Shown: in pieces, positions 54,266 to 64,000 of the stretch
How the letters are laid out: each line of letters starts with the position of its first letter
How positions within the stretch are numbered: position 1 is the stretch's first letter
NCBI GenBank assembly: GCA_036873755.1
Contig: JAVTVY010018692.1
Coordinates: 1-64,000 of the forward strand
Direction of reading: 5' to 3'
Source: Hanleya hanleyi
Taxonomy: Eukaryota; Mollusca; Polyplacophora; Lepidopleurida; Hanleyidae
Length of the DNA: 64,000 nt
Notes under the pieces: model-generated
What the model was told of the DNA's origin: nothing
Databases searched by the model: none
What the model saw: only the letters and a program-made list of their open reading frames with translations
Made by a program: the position numbers and the translations under genes

Positions 54266-55705
54266 ACTACACCTGCTATTGTGTTGCCCATAATCCTTCA
54301 TCAAGATCCTGCTGTAGACTAAAAATTCTCACCCTCTGGAGCCTCAGCAAATAGGTTACACTGCGCCTGAACCAAACGCACTTCCCCAAATCCTTTTTAC
54401 CTGCGGCACGGTCTACAGGAGGCTCGTGTTGTTGTTGTTCTTCTTGTGACTTTTTGGAAATACGCATGCGCCAAGACAGTGAGATCTCTGCCACACTTTT
54501 CTACCCCCGATGTTTCATGACAACCCTGCCTTCAGGCACTTTGTAATGCATTTGCTACTTCTCACTGGAATGAATTATTACTTCGTTGATTTTCGTTCAA
54601 ACAGTTCTTGATCCTTGATCCGGTCCGGCGAGTTGTCAATTTATCTTAAGTCACCAAAACTATTTCAATTCTGGCCTACCATTCAACCCACTTCCTTCAG
54701 TTTCACTGAACAGTATACACATTACAATATCCTCGAAATTGCTTGTATACCAAGGACGATAAACCACAGCCTTGTCCATGTTGTCAGCGGTTCAACTAGT
54801 ATACATACAGTTCATAGACGACTATGAATTATTGCTTCGTTGGTTTCCGTTCATTCTCTTAAAACTTTCGCCGAATAAAGATGTTTAACTCATGGAAATG
54901 ACAACTTGGTATGATGTTTAACTTTACATGTAGCCCCCAAGCAATTCGCATATATGGAAATATGTTTTGAAAGGAAGAATAATTTAACCCTCTCTGGGAA
55001 TGGAAACAATGACCTGCCAATCCCTGGAGTTGCACTTACTGTCTTAGCTATACCGAATCATTGATAATACTCAAAACTGACTTTATGCAGAAATTGACTA
55101 TTTAGTATTTAATGGGTTAGACAACCCTGTTCACGAACAATACATCATAGTTGTGCAGTTATATTGTACATTTTCGGTTACAAGCATGAAATTTGGCACA
55201 TAGCTATTTTGAATGATCCTCGTTCGGAGCACAGTCTCTCTATCATCATTCTCGAAAGCCAGGGCCTTGCTTCGCTGGTATTGATGTTCCCATCCTCTTC
55301 GGCACATAGAATCCCTTTAGATTAAGCATTAATCACTCCTGTAAATTCAATATTTATTTGTATCAGCAGACAATGGGAGAAACATATTGCATTTGACATC
55401 ATTCTCTCAAGCCAGAGCCCATTTCTGCTAGAATTTACTGGTTCTACACTTCACAATGTACGTTACTTTGTCAATTAGTTTTACGAATGGAATTACGTCA
55501 TATATTAGCAGATACTGACCATAAATGCCATCTATTTGACCTCGTTCTCAAAAGCTAGGGCCTTGATTTCCTGGAGGGGTTTTGAGTTTGATTTTAATAA
55601 TTAGATACCTTTCATATTGATTTTAACTTGGCGGTCAATAAAAGATAATAACGAGAATTCGACATTATTCTCTTACACACAGACCTTATTTGATTCCCAA
55701 ATCTT
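54266..55705. other. Non-coding stretch upstream of the DIRS-like element
   Basis: No repeat family or exon was recognised. A (TTG)n run lies at 54428. CATTCTC(T/G)CAAGCCAGAGCC-like segments recur at about 55241, 55401 and 55542, a diverged ~150-bp tandem repeat. Confidence 0.4.
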
Positions 55706-55895
55706 AAACCTGTTTCAATTCATGCCTATTAATCTCCGTCAGGAAGATGATACAACGTAGAAAAACGGAAATTAAAACTAAAAGTTAGCTCTCCTAGCGG
55801 AGAGTTGTCCGCCCCTAGGAGAGCTCTCCCATCTATCCCAGCGGCATTACTATAAAGGCTCTGCTCAAACCATTCTAGTTCTCTATTCTCTGTTG
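55706..55895. repeat. Left inverted terminal repeat of the DIRS-like element
   Basis: Starts AAACCTGTTTCAATTCATGCC and contains AGCTCTCCTAGCGGAGAG, GGAGAGCTCTCC-type palindromes and CTCTGCTCAAACCATTCTAG. Its reverse complement is at 61950-62139 and again at 62488-62677. Confidence 0.88.
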
Positions 55896-56037
55896 TACCT
55901 CGACCAGTACACATCAAGGAAGTGTTTATACAACCTGGGTTGTTGTTGTAACGCCCGTGTATCCTTATCGGTTATTGACTTGTGTTTCTTTCTTGTCGGA
56001 AATTCTTTCATTATTATCGGAAATTCTTTCATTAGTT

Positions 56038-57110
56038 ATGTCTGAGATTCCGATTTCTAATGCATGTAGTTCGTGTGGGCAATTTTCGTCCAGTTTGGAC
56101 GCCCACGCGGTTTGCTTTACTTGTAAAGAGTTGTGTTATCGGCGAAGTACTTGCGCCGAGTGTATATTATGGGACCCGTTAGCTTGGGAAAATTATGCCC
56201 AAGCTGGACGGGCTTACCTTTTGCAGGCATCCGACGACCCATTCGGAAGTCGACGGACGCCTGTTGGAAATTGCTCTTGTAAATGACATGAAAATTAACG
56301 AAGATATCGTTGGAATTGAATTGTTTCCCATGGTCTTAGTTATCAGACCTCGCCCGCTTCTGTTAATATACCGACAAGCGGGAGAGTTCTACGTCTAGAT
56401 AAATCACAAATTTTAGACAGCTTGCGTGTACAGGTGTGGCAATGTCTGGGCAGCCAAACCGGTTCCTTTGTCTAGTTCAACAAAGACTCCGTGCCGGAGC
56501 CGTCCATTGTTCTCGTCGGACAAAGAAGGCAGTGGGGTCGCATATTATCTCGACCTCTCCATTGTCTATTGGTTTATCACACTCCGTTACCTCTAACGAA
56601 ATAAACGTCCTTGTGTGTCGGTTTCTCCTTTGCGGGTTAAATCAAAACGCAGTTCTAAATCCGTTTCTCATTTTATGGTGGGTCGTTCGGACCTACCTTT
56701 GAGTGTCAAAATTGCTGTTTTGCGGTTTCGACTATCGATGAATCAGCGATTCTATAATAGCGTAAATGACATGTTACGGGACTTCAATTTTAGTGGATCT
56801 GAGATTGTATCCCGGGGTGTGAGATTTTTAAGGCGCCGCACTTTGTATTCACATGTTCGTCGTAGCTCTCGTCCACCGGGAATTCTAGTACTATTTTCGG
56901 CCTTCCCATTCTCCGGGATGCCGTTCTCGTACTTCGACTCGACGTTCTCCTACACCTCCACGCCATTTGCCACGTCTTTCGGTCTCACCTTCTGTCACCA
57001 TGTTCGTCAGTCGCAGACTCCGTTTCTTGAAGCATGCGGTTGTCCACGATTTGTCAACCTCTCGCTGAAGTTATATCACTCGTTCGCCCATTCTGGTCTC
57101 GTCGAGTTCA
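56038..57110 (+). pseudogene. DIRS-type gag-like gene, degenerate
   Basis: From ATG 56038 the frame reads ACSSCGQFSSSLDAHAVCFTC, KELCYRRSTCAEC and DPLAWENYAQAG. The C-x-x-C, D-x-H-x-x-C-x-x-C, C-x-x-C, W-x-x-x pattern is the typical N-terminus of DIRS gag proteins. It breaks after about 80 residues at 56286. Further open frames in other phases to 57118 (for example SLNQRFYNS-like and Arg/Ser-rich segments) are probably its continuation with frameshifts. Confidence 0.65.
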
Positions 57111-57119
57111 TCTGTTGAT

Positions 57120-59890
57120 TCCTTTTCTTCAGTGAAAAGTTAGGAACATACGTCAATGATGGTTTTTCGGATAAATTGGATGCGCTTTTAGCGTTGGTGC
57201 CGGATATGCCGTCTGCTTCGAATAATGGTCTTCCTCGTATTAAATGTCAGACAAAAGAATGCTTCCTCGCCGTATGTTATCTCACCTATGTCATTTTGTC
57301 AATGGTTCGATGGTGATTAAATAGGTAATATTTTGGGGATAGTTTTCTTTCACATTTCTGTCTTCTTTCAAAATTTTGTCTGGGCAAATTTTTAGACTTC
57401 ACATCGTTTGTTTTTCCATCTGCCATGTGTTTATTGTCTTCGGACGTACGTCGCTAAATTAATTGGCTCTTGTCGGAGTTTTCAAAAGTTTCTATATCTT
57501 GAAATTATTGCCCGACGATATTTTCTAAAGTCAATATGAATCTCGGGCTTATCTGATAACACAGTCCTGCGTGATGGAGACAATGTGTATTCAGTATCAC
57601 GTCGCTACACGAACAATGAGTTTGACTCGCTGTGTTTGTTGTGGGTTTTTACGGGCTCTCGCGACCTCGTTTGTTATTGCTCAATTCATGACAGATTTGT
57701 ATTTAGTCCCCGGCATTTCTGTAAGTCTTCCTTTTAGTACTGAGCTTTTAAGGCCTATTGTGATCTCTACAATAAACGAACAGGTTTGTTTCATTGATTC
57801 ATGAATTTTATGCATTGAGTTTGTGTATATCTCAAGTAGGATTGTAAATAGTATCCTCATCGGCGGGGGTTTCGTTTCTTTCCCGCCGGGGAGATCTGAT
57901 ACTTTATTTGCAGCCCGTCAATTTTCATGTTGTTGTTGTAACTTCTGTTCGGACTTGCAGTTTTGGTAGGTTCACCTTAATACATTCAGTTCCTTGGTCC
58001 TACCAAAATGTAATCTCTTGTTATATCAAGTATTATTACGTTGATTTTGATATCCTGTGTTCAAGAGAGATCTTACAGAGGTTATATGCCTTTCATGCTG
58101 ACATGAATATGAAGCATGATTGTTGCATTTGTGTTATGTAACCACAACTCAACACTATTTACTTCGACCCTTTGTCGCATCTTAATGAGCTTCTTTACTG
58201 ATCTCTTTATGTAATTAAGGGTGTGTCGAACAACAATGAGATCACGTGTTGGTTTACGTCAGTGAGTAAACGTATTCACCCACTCACCCTTGTTATTGTG
58301 AAAGTGTGATATTCTTGAAACACAAATGTCTGATTATTTACATTGTGATTTGTTTTGTTTCACACCAAGTTGGTCCCATCTGTATACTGTATTACACTTA
58401 TAATTCAGATGGAGTTATGCACTAATTTTAATTTCTTCCCTATGAGAAAATTTAAAATTACTAGCGTGAGTGGGAATGTATTTGGCCGGCCAAGGATCAA
58501 GCCTAATGACACGTAAGTCATGAAGTCTTCTATGGTTTCTTTCTACCAAGTATGTATTACCGGTACAGTCTACTAGAGCATCAAACTGCTTTTTAGTAAT
58601 GTTCTTACTGTTCTTCTTCTCGACAAATTGTTCGTGTTAGGTCATTTCAAATTCTAAATTTTTGAATAACCTCACTTTCCTGCCGGCGAGAGACTTAAAT
58701 GTATTTCCTCTCTTCGGGAATTTAAAATTCTTTAAGGATCTTTCTTGGTTACCTGGAAAAATCTTTGTTCTGGATGTCGGTTGTGTGACTATTTGGTTAT
58801 TAATAGTAACATTGTTGTAAATGTTTAATATTCTCTCCATATAAAACTCCAGTACTGAATTTCATGTACAGGAGACAAATTACATCGGGAGAGGTCATAA
58901 TGTAACCATGTTCACTGACACATTATTCATGTTCACTGACACAAAGATCCATAATCCCATTTATCTCATTGAGCTTACATTTGGTGATTAACGCTACAAA
59001 CATTTAATATGTTCATCTCTACTGCGTTTAAAGAGAAGGAAAATTATTACAATCGACTTCGGGGTTACTGTTTGCAACGCCCTTCTGTTACGTCGTGTAC
59101 TTTTATAAGTTTGTATCCTGCTCCATTATGAGCATGTATATACATTCAGTTGTTGTGAATGAGGAAATCACTACGTTGTTTATCATATACAACGTTTCTC
59201 GCATTTTTCACATTACGCTTTCCTATTACACCTTGACGACCTGTTCATTACGCCGTCATGTGTCTCTCATACACCTGTGCGTCGTTCTATTACATCGGTT
59301 AGACGTTTCCGGTACGCCATAACGCCGTTTGTCACGTCTTTTCTTCATTTGCGAGATGCATATTTTATATCCATTCATCGGCACTTCCTTTGATTCTCCA
59401 TCGTCGGTCGTCGGCGGGAGGGGAAGTCCGTTCGTTTGGCGTCAACCTTCCACTTGTATCAATTCCTCTCGGGTTTTTCACATTGTGATTTACTTAGGTT
59501 CGTCGTTACTCTACGGAGAGAGTTCTGTTCAGACCTTGTTGTTTCCAGTCTGGAGTTCAGAATATCAAAATTGTATTGGAATCAACAGTATTTGGTCAAA
59601 TACTGTTATATGGAATAGGTCTTTGGATTATGGACGTGGATATTCTCTGAGGACGACGGCGGGATTGTGAATGACGGACTAGTCGCCTTTAATTGAATTC
59701 AGCACAGTGTTGTTTTAACACAGAACCATGTTGACTTTAACACACAAACATTATGTTGAGATCCATTTACCTTAGGATTGTGCTTAAACAACACAATGTT
59801 TTCGTGGTGTACCTGGGGGACAGTTTTTCTGACTTTCTCCATCAAGTACTTTATTCCTGTATAGACCGTTACACCAATGGTTAGACTTTG
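57120..59890. other. Internal DIRS region without recognisable reverse transcriptase
   Basis: Only short frames are present. I did not find an RT palm motif or RNase H residues. The ~93 bp at 59598-59690 matches the insertion in the Polinton protease (7206-7303). Large parts (58.1-59.0 kb) are AT-rich and may be later insertions. Confidence 0.45.
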
Positions 59891-59895
59891 ACATT

Positions 59896-60637
59896 ATGGT
59901 TCTGTCATCAACCTTAGGGTTGTTTATTATATGTAGGACCTTACTCACTACGTTCGTTTTTCGGGTTCGGTCTCTACAGCGGATTTATTTGTACTGGTGC
60001 CGAGGACGTGATACCGTTCCCAACTCTATTTCCCTCGTAATTGACTTCCTCCTTCACCTTCACCAGGATAGGAAGTCTCATATTAGCACCATGGAAGGCT
60101 ATCGATCTGCTCTGGCTAGGGTGTTACGTCTTACCTTTGGTACCAACATTAGCCTTAACGATAATATCTTTGCGCTTATTCGCGCCTTCGCATTACAGTC
60201 GCGTTGTACTCGCCAACTGTTACCGAAATGGGATATCGGTGTGGTTCTGTGTGCTCTGATTATACCACCTTTTGAACCCTTAGAGTCCGCGTCTATAAAA
60301 GCTGTGTCTTATAAGACGGCCTTTGTGGCGGCGTTTTGCTTTGTCGTCCAGAGTGTCTGAACTTCATGCTCTTGAAAGATCTTCTATGACCTGGACAGCG
60401 GATTGGTCTTGCATTCCTTTTCGGCCCATTCCTGAATTTATCGCCAAAAATGAGTCTGTTCGTTCAGGTCCGTGCGCTCAACGTTCGTACTCCATTCCTG
60501 CGTGGTCAGACTTTGTACATGGCCTCGAGGACGATCTTCTGCTATGTCCTGTTCGAGCCATCCGCTACTATCTTACTCGTACCGATTCCGCTCTCGGCTA
60601 CGGTTATCCTGTCCCTTCGCCTGTCAGCAAGGCTTGA
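59896..60637 (+). pseudogene. DIRS-type tyrosine recombinase, one frameshift
   Basis: The N-terminal frame (to 60360) has VIDFLLHLHQDRKSHISTMEGYRSAL, a core-binding motif, and KWDIGVVLCALIIPPFEPLESAS with KTAFVAAF, as in DIRS recombinases. The catalytic start continues in another frame from about 60323 (SSRVSELHALE, the R-x-S-E-L-H-A-L motif with catalytic Arg). FRPIPEFIAKNES and a CPVRAIRYYLTRT segment follow. The frame ends at 60637, so the C-terminal H-x-x-R and Tyr box is missing or displaced. Hence it is inactive as it stands. Confidence 0.82.
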
Positions 60638-60723
60638 CATTTAAAAAAGCCGCGTAGTTGAAGACCATAAAATAGTCTTATCAATTGGCAGAAGGTACAT
60701 ATACCATTGACGCCCCCACTTAC

Positions 60724-60851
60724 TGTCTTCTGCTTCTTCTAATGTGATTCGTGCCATCGCTGCGTCATGGCCTTTATGGAAGAACTGGCCCCTCCATGAC
60801 ACTGTCCTGTCTTGTGCCTGAACAATTAACTCCACGTTCACTAATTTCTGT
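60724..60851 (-). CDS. Candidate internal exon of an unknown minus-strand gene
   Basis: On the minus strand, TATCTTTCAG (acceptor) precedes a 128-nt open segment ended by GTAAGTGG (donor). It reads KLVNVELIVQAQDRTVSWRGQ, then FFHKGHDAAMARITLEEAED, a soluble protein-like composition without low complexity. The surrounding frame extends 60641-60916. It could be an exon of a neighbouring host gene or of another transposon gene lying antisense to the DIRS tail. No family was recognised. Confidence 0.35.
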
Positions 60852-61767
60852 CTGAAAGATATGACACTGCAATCAATAGTGTGACCACGCTTGGGCCACT
60901 GGTGGCTACCCAGCACGTTGTGAGTAATTTCAGAAAAAGAGGGGGGGGGGGCGGCAAAATTGTCACCATCGCGGCAAGACAGCCATCTTGCTGTATCATC
61001 TCATCTCATCTCATCTCAGTCATATTATTATTATTACATATATTATATGATAAAAGGCATCTCAGAAGGTAGAAATAAGTCAGTTGACCGGCCGTGGATT
61101 CTATAATCACCAATGAAGGCCTGACACCAGGATAGGGTTTACTCCTAACTGAAAATTTGCTTGTGTTCTTCAGAAACTGACTCCCTTCTAGATGTCTCAG
61201 CTGGGTCCTCTGCGCTTCAACTCAAAAGACACCTGCTCCAGGCCTAGGGTCAACAGTAGTGATGACAGTACAGGGAGTTGACGATGCGAAGTCGGACCCA
61301 GAGAGCAAGCACGGTCAATTCCAACGCATCCTTCATCACTCCAAGTATGGTGAGTTGACCTCAAGAGGCTTGCGGACTGAGAGTGGTGTGGACTTGGCTA
61401 CCCTCTAAGCTTCGGCTAGTTTATACGCTCTCACCGAACTTATGGTCGGACCAAGGATCTCCCTGTATGCAATGGCTTGTGGCTGTTTTTACCCCCCCCC
61501 CCTAAGACATACAGTGCCTACCAAGGGGACCTTCTGTTGCCTATCGTGCCCCGGGTATCCTTCAACTTGGTGGAATTGTGAACCACACCACGAGCACAGC
61601 TACATGGATGGAGACACTCAGATAAGTAAAACTGTATCAACCCCTTCAATTACCCTATGCGTCTGTGACCAGGGTTAACTTGTTGAGTAATAATGTCTCA
61701 GATTTATACCCATGTCTGTGTCGTTCCAGCGATTACTAGTCTGCTATGGGAGTTACCACGAGGCCGA
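60852..61767. other. DIRS 3' region, no gene recognised
   Basis: A G9-10 run at 60940-60950, (CATCT)n at 60998-61016 and a C11 run at 61491-61502. The segment at 61061-61700 has moderate GC but no open frame with a recognisable motif. Confidence 0.4.
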
Positions 61768-62843
61768 GATTCCCGCCTCCATATGTTGGTACTGTGGCAT
61801 GAATTGAAACAGGTTTAAGATTTGGGAATCAAATATCAAACATTTATAAACAATGTTTCTATTTGTTACCAAATCAAACCTGTTTCAATTTGATTGATCC
61901 TCCCTCCGTCCCCTCATGCCGGCCTTAAACACTACAGGTCTCGGTAATTACAATGAGAAAGAGGACTAGAATGGTTTGAGCAGAGCCTTTATAGTAATGC
62001 CGCTGGGATAGATGGGAGAGCTCTCCTAGGGGCGGACAACTCTCCGCTAGGGGAGCTAACTTTTAGTTTTAACTTCCGTTTTTCTACATTGTATCATCTT
62101 CCTGACGGAGATTAATAGGCATGAATTGAAACAGGTTTGATTTGGTAACAAATAAAAACATTGTTTATAAATGTTTGATGTTTAGTGAACTAGACCTGGA
62201 ATTTCTCACTTAAATCACCTTCGGAATGACTTCGTGACAAACATCCGCGAAGTGAGTATGAGGAGATATTCAAAGATACTGAATTGTTTGTCATTTGTAG
62301 AATTTGATTCCCGCCTCCATATGTTGGTACTGTGGCATGAATTGAAACAGGTTTAAGATTTGGGAATCAAATATCAAACATTTATAAACAATGTTTCTAT
62401 TTGTTACCAAATCAAACCTGTTTCAATTTGATTGACCCTCCCCTCCGTCCCCTCATGCCGGCCTTAAACACTACAGGTCTCGGTAATTACAATGAGAAAG
62501 AGGACTAGAATGGTTTGAGCAGAGCCTTTATAGTAATGCCGCTGGGATAGATGGGAGAGCTCTCCTAGGGGCGGACAACTCTCCGCTAGGGGAGCTAACT
62601 TTTAGTTTTAACTTCCGTTTTCTACGTTGTATCATCTTCCTGACGGAGATTAATAGGCATGAATTGAAACAGGTTTGATTTGGTAACAAATAAAAACATT
62701 GTTTATAAATGTTTGATGTTTAGTGAACTAGACCTGGAATTTCTCACTTAAATCACCTTCGGAATGACTTCGTGACAAACATCCGCGAAGTGAGTATGAG
62801 GAGATATTCAAAGATACTGAATTGTTTGTCATTTGTAGAATTT
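61768..62843. repeat. 538-bp tandem duplication of the DIRS right end
   Basis: The unit GATTCCCGCCTCCATATGTT...GTCATTTGTAGAATTT is present twice in direct orientation, 61768-62305 and 62306-62843, with only a few differences. Each unit holds a right inverted terminal repeat and a further internal palindrome (ATTTATAAACAATGTTTCTATTTG against CAAATAAAAACATTGTTTATAAAT). The right end is therefore doubled while the left end is single. Confidence 0.93.
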
Positions 62844-64000
62844 GATTTTTTTTAAAGAAATTAATAAAATCAGCAACCTTCGAAAAGGCTTGGCCAAACA
62901 TGTCGGATGAGATGATATTTCCTAAGAATGAAATAGTTAATCATTTATATAGAAGGAGCAAACCATGTCTTGGTATTGACTTGAGCTGCGTGGGAAAGAG
63001 TGCCAAGGTATTTAGAATGCAGATGACATAACACACCTTAATTTGCCTTAATTTGATTAGTGAAAAGTGTCATTATACCTCTTGAAATGTTCGATAAAGC
63101 CTTCAAACCCCATTTCATAGTTTAACAGATCAAAGTGATAGATCTGATACCAAATTCGTTGAAAATTAACTTTGAAGCAGATATAAATTTTCCATTTTGC
63201 TCCGCAAAGTAAGCGAGAAGGGAGACTGAAGAGCGTAGATCTTTGCGTTATGATTAAATCCTTGAAATTTGCTTGGATTTCCACATATTTGAAAGCCTTT
63301 TTGATTTGCAAAAATCAACGGCTGAACCGAATGTTTTGAGACTTGGCATACACGATACTTGTACCAAGACATTGCCAAAGCGATCATTGTGACTTCGTCT
63401 GTCAATTCAGTATAGACGGCACGGATCAGTCAATTATAAGTGAATACATATATATGGTATCAGTCCCAGGGATTCACACACGTCAGTTCTACGTACCGAA
63501 TTTCGGTTCGTAGATTGAGTTTTAAAACTCAATTTTTCGGTTCAAAACTCAATTTTTTTGAGTAAAAAATCAAAAGTTTTCACCAAAATATTTATACTCA
63601 ATTTGTGTGTTGGAAACTGAATTTTCAAACTTCGGAAACTGAATTTTCAAGCTTCGTAAATTCGAAATTTCAATACCCGTTGTCGGGAAATCATCCCATG
63701 GTCGAGGAAGCACATGTCAATCTGTCGGCAGCAACAACAACAACGTCAAATGCAAACTGCGTTAGCTGCTCTGAATTTACCTCGGACGACTTAGTCTGTT
63801 AACGGGATATATTCGTCCGAGACTAGTTTATCTGAGGTAATTTTAGTTACATCGACGTATATTTCCGGGGAAGAATCCCAAATACTGACGAACCTGATTT
63901 CACTGAACAATCGACGAGTCGCCATTTTTTTTTTTTTTCGTTTTTTCGTTCCTTCCAACGCAGGGAGATACACACGATACTTAATAAACACACGTTGTTT
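62844..64000. other. Right flank, no gene recognised
   Basis: AT-rich. AACTCAATTTTT and GGAAACTGAATTTTCAA short repeats lie at 63520-63660, a (CAA)n run at 63730 and a T14 run at 63926. No exon was recognised. Confidence 0.4.

Larger units (their letters stand above)
55706..62305 (+). mobile_element. DIRS-like tyrosine-recombinase retroelement, degenerate
   Basis: The element has inverted terminal repeats of ~190 bp (55706-55895 and 61950-62139), a gag-like Cys-rich open frame near the left end, and a two-frame tyrosine recombinase near the right end. DIRS elements are the retrotransposons with inverted terminal repeats and a tyrosine recombinase in place of an integrase. The reverse transcriptase/RNase H region expected between them was not recognised in 57.1-59.8 kb, so the copy is internally deleted or replaced and non-autonomous. 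Confidence 0.8.

Overview
The window is animal nuclear DNA, most probably from a mollusc or another lophotrochozoan. Its protein-coding host sequence is split into short exons with GT/AG borders and introns of up to about 20 kb. The rest is a dense mosaic of transposable elements: a Polinton/adintovirus-like relic, a DIRS-like element, a LINE 3' end, a tRNA-derived SINE, many inverted-repeat elements, and CGTCCGTC-headed repeats with tandem cores. No bacterial gene organisation is present.

Region 1 (1-15.3 kb) is built from giant virus-like transposons. The 3' end of an unknown acidic/helical gene (to 464) is followed by a long array of ~155-bp repeats carrying GCGCATGCGC palindromes (1.9-3.7 kb). 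A decayed Polinton/adintovirus-like element then runs from about 4.9 to 15.3 kb. Its inverted terminal repeats contain the same ~155-bp units. Its genes all lie on the minus strand. From high to low coordinate they are a small tail-anchored protein, two paralogous unknown proteins, an rve integrase fused in frame to a packaging-ATPase fragment, a small basic protein, a minor capsid (penton) protein, a pX-like core protein, a major capsid protein and an adenain-type protease. The penton-to-protease block is packed with 1-nt overlaps and 1-3-nt gaps. Nearly every large gene carries a lesion, and no protein-primed DNA polymerase is visible, so this is a dead or non-autonomous relic.

Region 2 (15.3-25.2 kb) holds a LINE 3' end, a nest of hairpin elements, a 1.1-kb near-perfect foldback element with 8-bp target duplications, and a 2.5-kb inverted-repeat element with eight copies of GTCACTCGCGTTAC near its ends.

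Region 3 (25.2-51.4 kb) is a host gene on the plus strand. Five exons encode parts of a mitochondrial DnaJ co-chaperone of the DNAJA3/Tid1 type: J domain, G/F region and part of the C-terminal substrate-binding domain. The cysteine-rich zinc-finger exons expected between 49,983 and 51,297 are not visible. The ~20-kb fourth intron is stuffed with mobile elements. These include a TTAA-flanked MITE-like repeat further upstream, a 1.3-kb palindrome, a 7.5-kb element with ACACGG-rich ends enclosing a second 3.8-kb inverted-repeat element that carries an intact HIRAN-like gene, a SINE, minisatellites, and a 2.1-kb element that matches the architecture of the 22-kb element but has a different repeated 14-mer.

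Region 4 (51.4-64 kb) contains a third copy of the CGTCCGTC-headed repeat, a small inverted-repeat element, and a DIRS-like tyrosine-recombinase element (55.7-62.3 kb). The DIRS-like element has inverted terminal repeats and a 538-bp tandem duplication of its right end. A possible minus-strand exon lies at 60.7-60.85 kb.
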